Positions 9,195 through 17,895 are shown, numbered from the stretch's first letter. The stretch is DNA of 64,000 bases from G963556115 sp963667375 (GCA_963667375.1 OY763323.1:3100001-3164000); one strand, 5' to 3'. Notes: a model not told the origin generated them from the sequence alone. Made by a program: numbers and translations.

Positions 9195-10067
9195 TTACGC
9201 CACCGCACCAAGCAAAAGATTCATAATAGAAATTAGTTTTCCACGCAGATCATGGCGGTCGACAATCATATCAATCTGCCCATGCTGCAACAGAAACTCC
9301 GTAATCTGAAAACCTTCAGGTAATTCCGCATTAATTGTAGACTTGATTACTCTCGGTCCGGTAAATCCGACAAGCGCTCCCGGCTCACCGATTATTATAT
9401 CTCCAAGCGCAGCCCAGCTGGCCCAGACACCACCCATAGTACTGTCAGTCACAATACTGATAAAGGGTAATTTTGCCTCTCTCAACTTACCAAGGGCAGC
9501 AGAGGTCTTTGCCATCTGCATCAGCGAATACAAACCCTCATGCATTCTGGCGCCACCGCCGGATCCGGATACAATAATAACCGGCAGACGCTCCGCAATT
9601 GCAAATTCTATCAACCTGGTTATTTTTTCACCGACTACCGATCCCATGGAACCGGCAATAAAAGCACTGTCGGTAACTGCGAAGGCAACTCTGCGCTTAC
9701 CTATTTTTCCTTCTCCGGATTTAATCGCTGAGAGCATACCTGTCTTGTTGATTTCGGCATCAAGTTTCTCTTTATACCCCTTACCGCCACCGGAAAATCC
9801 AAGAATATCCTTACTCATCAACCCTGCGTCATGCTCGACAAATGACCCGTCATCAAGTGTAATTGCAATACGCCGGTCAGCAGATATCTGTGTATGATAA
9901 TGACAGCTGGGACAGACACCAAGATTTTCATAAAGTGTGGTCTTGATGATAATTTCACCACACTTTTTGCACTTCATCGCCACCCCGGTTCCATACTCAG
10001 AAGGCTGTATCTGTTTTTTATCAGTTTTTGTTAAATTCTTAAGTTTATCCCATCCAAAAAATGCCAT
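9195..10067 (-). CDS. accD: acetyl-CoA carboxylase carboxyltransferase subunit beta
   Basis: Beta subunit of acetyl-CoA carboxylase, which with AccA transfers carboxyl from biotin to acetyl-CoA to make malonyl-CoA for fatty-acid synthesis. The N-terminal four-Cys zinc ribbon has C33, C36, C52 and C55. The crotonase-fold carboxyltransferase domain contains SGSGGGARMHEG and GALVGFTGPRVI. I choose the ATG at 10067 (MAFFGWDKL, a typical AccD start, 290 residues) over one 18 codons upstream because AGGAG precedes it and the extra leader lacks homology. No accA in the window. It lies between rpe and the SpoIIE-type gene on the same strand. Confidence 0.94.
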   Translation of the reverse strand: MAFFGWDKLKNLTKTDKKQIQPSEYGTGVAMKCKKCGEIIIKTTLYENLGVCPSCHYHTQISADRRIAITLDDGSFVEHDAGLMSKDILGFSGGGKGYKEKLDAEINKTGMLSAIKSGEGKIGKRRVAFAVTDSAFIAGSMGSVVGEKITRLIEFAIAERLPVIIVSGSGGGARMHEGLYSLMQMAKTSAALGKLREAKLPFISIVTDSTMGGVWASWAALGDIIIGEPGALVGFTGPRVIKSTINAELPEGFQITEFLLQHGQIDMIVDRHDLRGKLISIMNLLLGAVA

Positions 10068-10130
10068 AACCGGTATAACTCCTATTTTCAGGTAAAATAT
10101 ACAGTAAATGTCAAAAAACAACTGTAAAAA

Positions 10131-10775
10131 CTAAGCGTCAAGCATAGCCCTGATCGCAGTTTTCATGTCCCCGCTTCTGAAAACAGCGGTTCCAGCTACC
10201 AGCAGATTAGCCCCTGCCTCTTTAATTGCCGCTGCATTATCAATACAAACTCCGCCATCAATCTCAATTTCAATATCACGACTACCGATCAGAGCCTTCG
10301 CTTCACGCAACCTGTCCAGCGACTCTGGAATAAACTTCTGACCGCCAAAACCAGGGAAAACCGACATTATCAGCAACCGGTCAACCTTATCAAGGAATGG
10401 TGCGATTTTACTGACGGGAACATCAGGATTAATTGACAGACCTCTGGTCATTCCTCTCGCCCCGATATCATCAAGGATAGATCTTGGATCAGGACAAGGC
10501 TGCAGATGCACAGTTATACCGTCGGCGCCGCACTTCTGAAAAGTATCAATATATTTCCATGGCTCGTCCAGCATCAGATGCACATCAAAATGCAGCTTAG
10601 TTATAGGACGAATCGCCTCGATAACACAGGGACCAAATGAATAATTTGGCACGAAATGTCCATCCATTATATCCAGATGAAGAATATCTGTACCCGATTC
10701 TTCAACACGTTCAATTTCTTCGCCTAACCGCGTAAAATCAGCAGCCAACAGCGATGGCGCAACTCTGCAAGTCAT
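10131..10775 (-). CDS. rpe: ribulose-phosphate 3-epimerase
   Basis: TIM-barrel epimerase of 214 residues that interconverts ribulose-5-phosphate and xylulose-5-phosphate in the pentose-phosphate pathway. Signatures in order: the start APSLLAADFTRLGEE, HLDIMDGHFVPNYSFGP (metal His and catalytic Asp), HFDVHLM, MSVFPGFGGQKFIPE (phosphate loop and metal ligands), EIDGGV (second catalytic Asp) and the terminal AGTAVF. Length is normal. 63 bases ahead of accD on the same strand, so likely cotranscribed. Confidence 0.95.
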   Translation of the reverse strand: MTCRVAPSLLAADFTRLGEEIERVEESGTDILHLDIMDGHFVPNYSFGPCVIEAIRPITKLHFDVHLMLDEPWKYIDTFQKCGADGITVHLQPCPDPRSILDDIGARGMTRGLSINPDVPVSKIAPFLDKVDRLLIMSVFPGFGGQKFIPESLDRLREAKALIGSRDIEIEIDGGVCIDNAAAIKEAGANLLVAGTAVFRSGDMKTAIRAMLDA

Positions 10776-11200
10776 ACTTTACACCCCTAACCTTTACTAT
10801 CCAACACAATTATTCCACAACCAACTTTTAACTGAATTCCAATACAATCGATAAAAGTTGCAAGTTAAATTATAGCCATACACGGGGAAATAATCAATAA
10901 CAGATAAATAATAATTAAAATCCGCATTATTTCATCAAAAAACAAGCCATATTATTAACCATTTAATATCATAGAGTTACATAAACGATAAATTTCCCTT
11001 AACAATATTTAAAAACAACAGTGTTATTTTTTAAAAAAAAATTGAAAATTCGCTATTTTTTATTTCCAATTAGTTGTGAAATAATATAGTATTAGCTTAT
11101 GTATTAATAAGTACATATTTTTTAACCCCGATATGTACATTAAAAAAAGATTTATGGGGTGTTTATTATCTGCTTCTGCAGAGTATTACGGAGATGTATA
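10776..11200. other. AT-rich intergenic region with structured cold-shock leader
   Basis: A gap of 425 bases between divergent rpe and the cold-shock gene. The first 280 bases are very AT-rich with no convincing frame. The right part is the probable 5' leader of the cold-shock gene, with an inverted repeat and a complementary pentamer that could form a pseudoknot (separate entry). A TATAGT at 11085-11090 could be a -10 box, but no clear -35 accompanies it. Confidence 0.6.
11111..11160 (+). promoter_or_regulatory. possible H-type pseudoknot in the cold-shock mRNA leader
   Basis: GTACATAT (11111-11118) and ATATGTAC (11131-11138) are perfectly complementary and enclose a 12-base loop. The loop's ACCCC (11125-11129) is complementary to GGGGT at 11156-11160, downstream of the stem, which is the topology of an H-type pseudoknot. 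A short stem TCTGC/GCAGA follows (11169-11182) just before the ribosome-binding site. The cspA leader of E. coli also folds into a temperature-dependent pseudoknot; function here is inferred by analogy. Confidence 0.45.
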
Positions 11201-11404
11201 ATGGCAAGTGGCACAGTAAAATGGTTCAACGATCAAAAAGGCTTTGGTTTCATCATTCCTGATGACGGTGGAGAAGACCTGTTTGTTCACCACACAAACA
11301 TTATTATGGATGGATTCAAGACTTTAAAAGAGAATCAGGCCGTCGAATTCGACGCTGGTCAGGGTAAAAAAGGACCAGAAGCTACAAATGTCAAGCCTTG
11401 CTAA
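11201..11404 (+). CDS. cold-shock domain protein (CspA family)
   Basis: OB-fold nucleic-acid chaperone of 67 residues. RNP1 is KGFGFI and RNP2 is LFVHH, with the aromatic surface intact. The start is the ATG at 11201 (MASGTVKWFND, the canonical Csp beginning), preceded by GGAG; an upstream in-frame ATG at 11159 would add 14 unrelated residues. Binds single-stranded RNA/DNA and melts mRNA structure. A long AT-rich leader with folding potential precedes it and a strong terminator follows, so it is monocistronic. One of two such genes here (other at 33029). Confidence 0.95.
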   Translation: MASGTVKWFNDQKGFGFIIPDDGGEDLFVHHTNIIMDGFKTLKENQAVEFDAGQGKKGPEATNVKPC

Positions 11405-11443
11405 GTAAGTTTATAGATATAAGCAAACGAAGCTGTTGATGTT

Positions 11444-11475
11444 ACTCCCAACTCTTTATAGTTGGGAGTTTTTTT
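11444..11475 (+). terminator. intrinsic terminator of the cold-shock gene
   Basis: A nine-pair stem ACTCCCAAC / GTTGGGAGT (11444-11452 and 11461-11469) with an eight-base loop is followed by a run of T. Confidence 0.9.
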
Positions 11476-11548
11476 ATATACTTTGTATACTATAATAAAT
11501 TTCAAATTTACTACCCTCTCTAAATAACAGAATATAACGGAGATTATA

Positions 11549-11923
11549 ATGCTAAAGAAAAGCTACCAGGAGACTGACGGCCTGGTATATTCCACCGCGA
11601 CCGGCGCCCTCTGCCCGAACTGTGGACAACCTGTAAAAAAATGTATCTGCCGAGAAATAAAAAATCAGCAACAACCAGCTGGAGACGGTATAGTACGAAT
11701 TTCACGCGAAACCAAAGGACGCAAAGGAGCCGGCGTAACTCTGCTTAGCGGCATCTGCTTAAACAATAATGACTTAAAAATCCTAGCCAAAGAGCTTAAG
11801 AAGAAATGCGGTACCGGTGGAGCCTTAAAAGATGGAGTGGTTGAACTGCAGGGAGATGTCCGTGAGCAGGTAAAAAATCTTTTAGAGCAAAAAGGATTCA
11901 AAGTAAAAATATGCGGCGGCTAA
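11549..11923 (+). CDS. SUI1/YciH family translation factor
   Basis: Protein of 124 residues related to eukaryotic eIF1 and bacterial YciH. The N-terminal part has a small Cys cluster (CPNCGQPVKKCIC), seen in many bacterial YciH proteins. The SUI1 domain starts near residue 45 with RISRETKGRKGAGVTLLSGI and ends in the diagnostic CGTGGALKDG...ELQGD block and a C-terminal KGFKVK. The family influences start-site fidelity, though YciH is dispensable in E. coli. Transcribed alone from after the cold-shock terminator, with GGAG before the ATG. Confidence 0.9.
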   Translation: MLKKSYQETDGLVYSTATGALCPNCGQPVKKCICREIKNQQQPAGDGIVRISRETKGRKGAGVTLLSGICLNNNDLKILAKELKKKCGTGGALKDGVVELQGDVREQVKNLLEQKGFKVKICGG

Positions 11924-12041
11924 TATTATAGCATCCTAGATAATAGAGTATTGACAATTATAACTTGTTTTTAACTTCGAAATTCTTATACTTTCAGTAA
12001 AAGTTGATAGTTTTCTGATAATTGCAGGCAGGCAAATAATT

Positions 12042-12677
12042 GTGGCTGACACTAATGATATAGATTACGATTTTCTGATTCCTGAAGAATTGCTGGAACG
12101 CTATGTCTCTGGCGATGACAAGGCATTCAGCAAACTTGTTGAAGTTTTCGGTGAAAAACTTCTGGGATTTCTAAGCCGATTCACTGGCGATTACAATCTT
12201 GCTGAGGATATCTTCCAGGCAGTTCTGGTGAAAATCGCTGCTCACGCCAGATCCTTTAACAATCATACACGCCTCAATACCTGGATTTTTGCAATAGCCA
12301 GAAATACAGCCATTGAGACCATGAGATCCGCAAATATTTCCCTAAATCAGCAAATTACCGATAATACTGATTCCGAGACCGCGGATGAAACCGACAACGC
12401 AATCTTAGAAGCGTTGTGTAAATCTCTACCGCCTGTAAATCAAATCACTGTAGAAGAACTGGGCAGACGTATTGCAACCGCGGTTACAAAGCTTCCCGCA
12501 CCTCAGCGTGAGGTCTTTCTATTGCGTGAAGATGCTGATCTGACTATGGATGAAATTGCACAGATAGTTGATTGCAGTAAAGAAACTGTAAAGAGCCATA
12601 TGCGCTATGCGATCGATAAACTACGCATTAATCTGAAAAAAGAAACCAAACTATACAGTCTGCTGGATCGACTCTAA
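12042..12677 (+). CDS. ECF-type RNA polymerase sigma factor
   Basis: Extracytoplasmic-function sigma-70 factor of 211 residues. Region 2 (about 20-90) shows FSKLVEVFGEKLLGFLSRFTGDYNLAEDIFQAVLVKIAAH split over helices, with TWIFAIARNTAIE as region 2.4. Region 4 (about 145-200) has LPAPQREVFLLREDADLTMDEIA and a helix-turn-helix in CSKETVKSHMRYAIDKLR. The start is GTG at 12042; no in-frame ATG is nearby. The linker between regions 2 and 4 is slightly long. The next gene, 53 bases on, has an anti-sigma-like beginning and a membrane span, so the two probably form a sigma/anti-sigma pair. Target promoters unknown. Confidence 0.9.
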   Translation: MADTNDIDYDFLIPEELLERYVSGDDKAFSKLVEVFGEKLLGFLSRFTGDYNLAEDIFQAVLVKIAAHARSFNNHTRLNTWIFAIARNTAIETMRSANISLNQQITDNTDSETADETDNAILEALCKSLPPVNQITVEELGRRIATAVTKLPAPQREVFLLREDADLTMDEIAQIVDCSKETVKSHMRYAIDKLRINLKKETKLYSLLDRL

Positions 12678-12730
12678 CCACCCCCAGCAAATGTTTTCTT
12701 AGTTATAAATAAGGATTCAAGGCTATTATC

Positions 12731-15580
12731 ATGAACGAAGATAAAATAGACATCATTCTAGACCACCTTTATGGAGAACTTGATCCAGAAACCGAGGAAG
12801 AGTTTCTTAACGAAGCGTCTATCTCGCGTGCACTTAACAGCAGACTTACAGAGACCAGGCGGCTTCTGACAGCCTATCGTCTAGGACCAATTATGGAGAT
12901 TCCACCAGAATCTGCCACAAACGCTCTTAAGATCCTTAAAAACGAAGAAAAGCTGCGTAAAGCACAGGCAAAAGTTTCCGCCTCCCTGGATATAATTCAG
13001 GATAATCCTCCAGTTTCTCCAGAGTCTGCGTCCAATGATAGCTTAGAATCGATTAATACTGAGTCAAGTACCGACTCAGAGAATAATACTGCCACCACTC
13101 CGCAAGCAACTCAAATTTCAGACAGCGTCAATAATTTCGCGGATCAAGCCCCCGTTGTTGAGAATTATCCTAAAAAAGCTCCGAAACTGGGTCTGATTGC
13201 TACGGCTGCACTAGTAATTATTGGTGCTGGTACCGGCATATATTTTGCTACTTCTCACAATACGCAACATCCAGAATCAGACGCAAATATCCGAAACATT
13301 GAACTTACCCTCAATATCAATGAAAATCAGAAACAACCAAAAGAACAGGCAGAGACGACCTCTGCTGAAGGTATTTCGGCAAATAAAATTTCAACTAAAA
13401 ATGCCAATAAGAACTCAGCTGTCACCGATTCAAAGCAGACTCAACAACAAGTTGCAGAGATGTTAAACGCTATAGACAGACTATCAGAAGAGAAATCTGC
13501 AGAAAATTATGCCCCAGTCGAAACACCAGCAGACATCTCACTGGAAAACACCGAAATTTCAATTGCAGACAAGTCAATCAGCAATAAAAATACGGCAGAT
13601 ATTGAGATTACACCTATTCAGGAAGAACTTGATGAAATACTCCCGGAACTTGATGATACCCAAAACTCCGATAATGCCGCTGCTATCCAAAATCGTGATC
13701 AAATAATCGAAAACTATATTTCAGAAGTAGCCGACTCTCAATCCAGCGCTAAGAGTAAAAACACTAACGTGGAAGTTGAAATCGAAGAAGAAATGAGACT
13801 GCGGGCAGAAGAAATTTCCAGGCAGGATCTTACCAACCTCCCGGCAGCGGCAAAAACAGAAATAACTTCTGACATAAAATCAGAAAACGCCGTTGCTGAC
13901 AAAATTAAAACAGCGGAAACCTCTCAAAAAGATAACCAGAAAGAAGCAGAAAGACTAGCTCAAATCGAGAAACAAAAAGAAGTGGAAAGACTAGCTCAAC
14001 TCGAGAAACAGAAAGAAGCAGAAAGACTAGCTCAAATCGAGAAACAGAAAGAAGTGGAAAGACTCGCTCAAATTGAGAAACAGAAAGAAGCAGAAAGACT
14101 GGCTCAAATTGAAAAACAGAAAGAGGCGGAAAAACTCGCTCAAATTGAGAAACAGAAAGAAGCAGAAAGACTAGCTCAAATCGAGAAACAAAAAGAGGCG
14201 GAAAGACTAGCTCAAATCGAGAAGCAGAAAGAAGCGGAAAGACTAGCTCAAATTGAGAAGCAGAAAGAGGCGGAAAGACTAGCTCAAATCGAGAAGCAGA
14301 AAGAAGCAGAAAGACTCGCTCAAATAGAGAAACAGAAAGAGGCGGAAAAACTGGCTCAAATTGAGAAGCAGAAAGAAGAAGAAAGACTCGCTCAAATTGA
14401 GAAACAAAAAGAAGTGGAAAGACTAGCTCAAATCGAGAAACAGAAAGAAGTGGAAAAACTCGCTCAAATTGAGAAGCAGAAAGAAGAAGAAAGACTCGCT
14501 CAAATAGAGAAACAGAAAGAGGCGGAAAAACTCGCTCAAATTGAGAAGCAGAAAGAAGAAGAAAGACTCGCTCAAATTGAGAAACAAAAAGAAGTGGAAA
14601 GACTAGCTCAAATCGAGAAACAGAAAGAAGTGGAAAAACTCGCTCAAATTGAGAAGCAGAAAGAGGCGGAAAAACTGGCTCAAATTGAGAAGCAGAAAGA
14701 AGAAGAAAGACTCGCTCAAATAGAGAAACAAAAAGAGGTTGAAAGACTAGCTCAAATTGAGAAGCAGAAAGAGGCGGAAAGACTGGCTCAAATTGAGAAG
14801 CAGAAAGAAGCAGAAAAACTGGCTCAAATCGCGAATCAGAAAGAGATGGAAAGACTGGCTCAAATCGCGAAGCAGAAAGAGATGGAAAGACTGGCTCAAA
14901 TTGAGAAGCAGAAAGAAGAAGAAAAACTGGCTCAAATAGAGAAGCAGAAAGGAACATCCTCAGCAGATAATGAAATCAAAGTTGTTGAACCGATTATGCT
15001 TAAAGAAGGTGAAGAATTATATTCTATAGCTGAAGAACCGGTAATGGCATTGAATGAAAATGCGACAACACCGGTTGCCCGCGAAATTAAGCCAGAAGTT
15101 ATTAAAACAGATAAAATCGAGTTCAAAGATTCTGATAATGCAGCGGAATTAATTCAAAAAGCGGAAGCTCTGTACCTGCAGAATTCATATCTGCAAGCGC
15201 TCTATGGTGCCGAGGAAGCTTTAAGCAGAGCCTCCCTGAATGAGGATAAAATATCCGCTCTGGTTCTAAAAGCGAGAATCGAGCTTAAATTAAATAGTTT
15301 TAACGATATGAATGCGACCATAACCCAACTCAGATCGCTATCCCCTTTGGAGGCATCGGCACTACAGATTCTCTGCAATGCCGGGCTAAACCACAACCGG
15401 ATAGAGAGTCATAAAGAGAATATTGCCGCTAAAGTTGAGCGGCCTGCAGTTAATTCTGACGCTAAGAACGAATATATAATCGAAGAGCGTATTCTACAGA
15501 ATCAACCGTCCGCCCCCAGCGTTAAAAGGAAAAAATCAAAATTTAACCCTACAACTGATACTTATTACAAGCATAAATAA
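12731..15580 (+). CDS. membrane protein with anti-sigma-like N-terminus, 28 twelve-residue repeats and TPR-like C-terminus
   Basis: Protein of 949 residues. The first 60 residues (HLYGELDPETEEEFLNE) resemble the zinc-less anti-sigma head of sigma-factor partners. Around residues 152-173 there is one transmembrane helix (GLIATAALVIIGAGTGIY). A low-complexity Ser/Thr/Asn/Glu-rich stretch leads to residues 403-738: exactly 28 copies of the 12-mer QKEAERLAQIEK with A/V/E/M and R/K variation. It should form a long charged single helix or coiled coil, like TolA domain II. Residues about 797-880 look like one or two TPR helices. It directly follows the ECF sigma gene. Role as anti-sigma factor spanning the periplasm is inference. 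Confidence 0.75.
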   Translation: MNEDKIDIILDHLYGELDPETEEEFLNEASISRALNSRLTETRRLLTAYRLGPIMEIPPESATNALKILKNEEKLRKAQAKVSASLDIIQDNPPVSPESASNDSLESINTESSTDSENNTATTPQATQISDSVNNFADQAPVVENYPKKAPKLGLIATAALVIIGAGTGIYFATSHNTQHPESDANIRNIELTLNINENQKQPKEQAETTSAEGISANKISTKNANKNSAVTDSKQTQQQVAEMLNAIDRLSEEKSAENYAPVETPADISLENTEISIADKSISNKNTADIEITPIQEELDEILPELDDTQNSDNAAAIQNRDQIIENYISEVADSQSSAKSKNTNVEVEIEEEMRLRAEEISRQDLTNLPAAAKTEITSDIKSENAVADKIKTAETSQKDNQKEAERLAQIEKQKEVERLAQLEKQKEAERLAQIEKQKEVERLAQIEKQKEAERLAQIEKQKEAEKLAQIEKQKEAERLAQIEKQKEAERLAQIEKQKEAERLAQIEKQKEAERLAQIEKQKEAERLAQIEKQKEAEKLAQIEKQKEEERLAQIEKQKEVERLAQIEKQKEVEKLAQIEKQKEEERLAQIEKQKEAEKLAQIEKQKEEERLAQIEKQKEVERLAQIEKQKEVEKLAQIEKQKEAEKLAQIEKQKEEERLAQIEKQKEVERLAQIEKQKEAERLAQIEKQKEAEKLAQIANQKEMERLAQIAKQKEMERLAQIEKQKEEEKLAQIEKQKGTSSADNEIKVVEPIMLKEGEELYSIAEEPVMALNENATTPVAREIKPEVIKTDKIEFKDSDNAAELIQKAEALYLQNSYLQALYGAEEALSRASLNEDKISALVLKARIELKLNSFNDMNATITQLRSLSPLEASALQILCNAGLNHNRIESHKENIAAKVERPAVNSDAKNEYIIEERILQNQPSAPSVKRKKSKFNPTTDTYYKHK
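13937..14944 (+). repeat. 28 tandem copies of a 36-base coding repeat
   Basis: In-frame tandem array of 36-base units inside the preceding gene, each encoding one 12-residue heptad-like unit. Units differ mainly at third positions and at the A/V/E/M codon. A higher-order duplication is visible: 14341-14485 and 14521-14665 differ at a single base, implying a recent 180-base (five-unit) duplication. Arrays like this vary in length between strains and can be miscounted in assemblies. Confidence 0.95.
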
Positions 15581-15582
15581 TT

Positions 15583-15603
15583 TCATTCCACCTCTTGGAA
15601 TGA
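15583..15603 (+). terminator. weak hairpin after the repeat-protein gene
   Basis: Eight-pair stem TCATTCCA / TGGAATGA with a five-base loop directly after the stop codon. No good T run follows, so termination here is uncertain. Confidence 0.4.
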
Positions 15604-15683
15604 CATAAATTTACCGTATAATAATTCTTTGTTATGCTGTAATATAACAAGTATTATCTATAAATAAGATGGAGGATGCAAGT

Positions 15684-15890
15684 ATGCCTACATATGAATA
15701 TGAATGTACCGCATGTGGTTATCAGTTTGAAAAATTCCAGAAAATGTCTGACAAGCCAATAAGAAAATGCCCGGAATGTGGCAAGATGAAGCTTGAAAAA
15801 CTTATTGGTTCTGGTTCCGGCATTATTTTCAAAGGCAGTGGCTTTTACGAGACTGACTACAAACGTAGCGGTGAAAAAAAAACTGACTGA
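15684..15890 (+). CDS. FmdB-family zinc ribbon protein
   Basis: Small putative regulatory protein of 68 residues. The N-terminal MPTYEYECTACGYQFE and CPECGK give the two CxxC knuckles typical of the FmdB/CxxC_CXXC_SSSS family, followed by the Gly/Ser-rich GSGSGIIFKGSGFYETDY tail that defines it. The start at 15684 is set by GGAGG eight bases upstream; an upstream ATG at 15669 lies before that site. The family's role is poorly known; a link to formamidase regulation gave it its name. Confidence 0.9.
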   Translation: MPTYEYECTACGYQFEKFQKMSDKPIRKCPECGKMKLEKLIGSGSGIIFKGSGFYETDYKRSGEKKTD

Positions 15891-15934
15891 GTCCTGCAGC
15901 CTTTGATCAAGTCAAACATTATAATGGGGGATTG

Positions 15935-16483
15935 ATGAACACACTAAGTAATAAAAACATTGTTCTGGGAATTACCGGTGGGATTGCAGTCTACAAAATA
16001 GCAGAACTCGCATCTCTTCTAACCAAGAATGATGGTAACGTTGATGTTATCATGACCGATGCGGCTCAGAGGTTTGTCACTCCCCTAACCTTTTCAACTC
16101 TGACTAACAATCAGGTAAATACCGATATTTTCAAGGAATATATCGTCAAACCCGGACATATTTCATTAGCAGACAAAGCTGATATTATGGTTATCGCTCC
16201 GGCTACTGCCAATACTATTGCCAAAATAGCCTGTGGTATCGCAGACAACTTGCTTACGTCCACTATTCTGGCTACCAAAGCTCCAATTCTTATCGCTCCC
16301 GCAATGAATGACAACATGTATAGTAATCCTGTAACCCAGGAAAATCTTGAGAAACTTACTAAACTGGGGATGCACATGATCGGACCGAATGCCGGAAGGC
16401 TTGCCTGCGGACGTTCGGGGAAAGGTCGAATGAGTGAAGCCGGTGAGATCTACGAGGCAATACTGGCAATCCTTAGCAGCTGA
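15935..16483 (+). CDS. coaC: phosphopantothenoylcysteine decarboxylase (flavoprotein CoaC)
   Basis: Flavin-dependent decarboxylase of coenzyme A synthesis, 182 residues. It opens with VLGITGGIAVYKIAELASLL, then IMVIAPATANTIAKIACGIADNLL, the active-site APAMNDNMYSNPVTQENL (PAMNxxM motif) and ends with the substrate-clamp GRLACGRSGKGRM carrying the catalytic Cys. Only the CoaC half is present; the CoaB ligase usually fused at the C-terminus is missing, so it should be encoded elsewhere. Start is the ATG at 15935, with GGGGGA upstream. Ends seven bases from the convergent next gene. Confidence 0.92.
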   Translation: MNTLSNKNIVLGITGGIAVYKIAELASLLTKNDGNVDVIMTDAAQRFVTPLTFSTLTNNQVNTDIFKEYIVKPGHISLADKADIMVIAPATANTIAKIACGIADNLLTSTILATKAPILIAPAMNDNMYSNPVTQENLEKLTKLGMHMIGPNAGRLACGRSGKGRMSEAGEIYEAILAILSS

Positions 16484-16490
16484 GCTGATT

Positions 16491-17708
16491 TTATTTTGCA
16501 AAAAATGAACCGCCAAAGATATCTACCGGCGTTACAACCTTTACCGGAGATTCAGTCTCACTAATATCATCAAGCGGTTGTATATCCTGTAAATACTCAT
16601 CCTCGAGACCTTTTATTTCACTTATACTTGGTGTCCGGTTAATACCGGCTGTTTTGACATCCGGCGTTCTCATTACCAGAACACTCGTATCAGGAAGCGC
16701 AGGCATTTCTGGAGTTCGTGGCTGAATTATTTCAGAATTTTTCAAAACCGGTTCTAAATTACTGTCAGCCGTTACCGGTTTACCGTTCACCGTTACGACA
16801 CTCTTATCCAGACTGTCTTTCACCTTACCATAAACTAAATTCTCCGGAACTCGTGCCAGAATAGCTTCCTGCGATAAATTATATAACTCCGCACATATCT
16901 CACGGTTATCCTTATCCATAAGAGCCTTCCAGACAAAGTTTTCCGGAAGATATGGCAGATCAGTCCAGCATGCAGAAAGGACAGCGAGTAATTTCCTGCT
17001 CTCAGGATACAGTAATTTCCTCCGCCCAAGTTCTACAGCCTCAGAGAACCCTTCACAACGCCGCCACAGGAATAATACCCGCGCCAATCTGCCTGCAAGC
17101 GTCGATTCAGCAGGTAGTTTCCGCCACTCCGCAAGCCGCACTCCTCTGATCAGACGCGACACCTTCTCAGACTCAGCATTGATTGCCGCAACATTTATAA
17201 GATCATCTTTTTTATCTATTTTCCCCTCAATTGCGTAGATTATCAATGCATATACCGCCCTGCATACAGCATCGCAATCTTCATCAACTCCACCCAGCCT
17301 TCCCGCATGTACCGCCGCACGCATTCCATCAGGAGACGGAACGGTATACGCAAAAGCAACCGTACTCGCCAGAATCATACTTCCAGGGCGCGGCACACGT
17401 TTTTCCGTACCCTGAAGTTCATCCATAATCATCGCAACATACTCGACCTCTGGATCCGCAATATTCAGTATGGCGTATAAGCGCTTGGGTTCGTACCCTC
17501 CCTCCTGAATCATCATTCTGCAGATCCCTGAAATCTGCGCTTTTTTACAGACAAAACTGCGCTGGTACGAAGGTGATTCATTGAATTCAATCAGCGCTAA
17601 CAAACCGGCTTTATGCCGAGTACGTGAAAAAATCGCCTCACTGCCACTGGCATTGAAAGCTACACTAAAAATCAACAGTATGAAGACAACTTTTAATCTG
17701 TTAAACAT
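16491..17708 (-). CDS. secreted protein of unknown function
   Basis: Protein of 405 residues that I do not recognise. It begins with a clear signal peptide (VVFILLIFSVAFNASGSEA, cleavage after about residue 22). The middle (30-270) is mostly helical and could be TPR/HEAT-like (repeated LARVLFLWRRCEGFSEAVELGRR type helices), with scattered Cys. The last 110 residues are extended, Pro/Thr/Val-rich. No catalytic motif is visible. Convergent with coaC; gap on its upstream side leads to the gene-free region at 17.7-18.1 kb. Confidence 0.7.
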   Translation of the reverse strand: MFNRLKVVFILLIFSVAFNASGSEAIFSRTRHKAGLLALIEFNESPSYQRSFVCKKAQISGICRMMIQEGGYEPKRLYAILNIADPEVEYVAMIMDELQGTEKRVPRPGSMILASTVAFAYTVPSPDGMRAAVHAGRLGGVDEDCDAVCRAVYALIIYAIEGKIDKKDDLINVAAINAESEKVSRLIRGVRLAEWRKLPAESTLAGRLARVLFLWRRCEGFSEAVELGRRKLLYPESRKLLAVLSACWTDLPYLPENFVWKALMDKDNREICAELYNLSQEAILARVPENLVYGKVKDSLDKSVVTVNGKPVTADSNLEPVLKNSEIIQPRTPEMPALPDTSVLVMRTPDVKTAGINRTPSISEIKGLEDEYLQDIQPLDDISETESPVKVVTPVDIFGGSFFAK

Positions 17709-17859
17709 AACGCACTAGCAGACCCTCTTGAAAATCCAGATAATCAAACATTTGTTATTATTTTATACGGTTAAAGTTGATAATCAAGCTATTAATCGTG
17801 ATATGCATTATCTTTAATAATTAGCTATGAAAAAATAAATAAGAAACTGCGGCTGGATA

Positions 17860-17895
17860 TAAAAAAAATAACGCCACCCGTTGCGACGGTGGCGT
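17860..17895 (-). terminator. intrinsic terminator on the minus strand
   Basis: Stem ACGCCACC / GGTGGCGT (17871-17878 and 17888-17895), nine-base loop, followed on the minus strand by a tract with eight T. It lies upstream of the start of the 16491-17708 gene and cannot be that gene's own terminator. Confidence 0.75.

Noticed and set aside
10776..11110. A gene in the AT-rich stretch before the cold-shock leader
   Set aside because: No frame with a usable start and binding site; composition is typical of an intergenic region.
13937..14944. CRISPR-like regular repeats of 36 bases
   Set aside because: Units are contiguous with no spacers, in frame and coding; no cas genes nearby.
13905..14957. 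A 350-codon open frame on the minus strand rich in FxPVFxxLSAS repeats
   Set aside because: It is the antisense reading of the 36-base coding repeat; the plus-strand gene explains it, and it has no homology or binding site.
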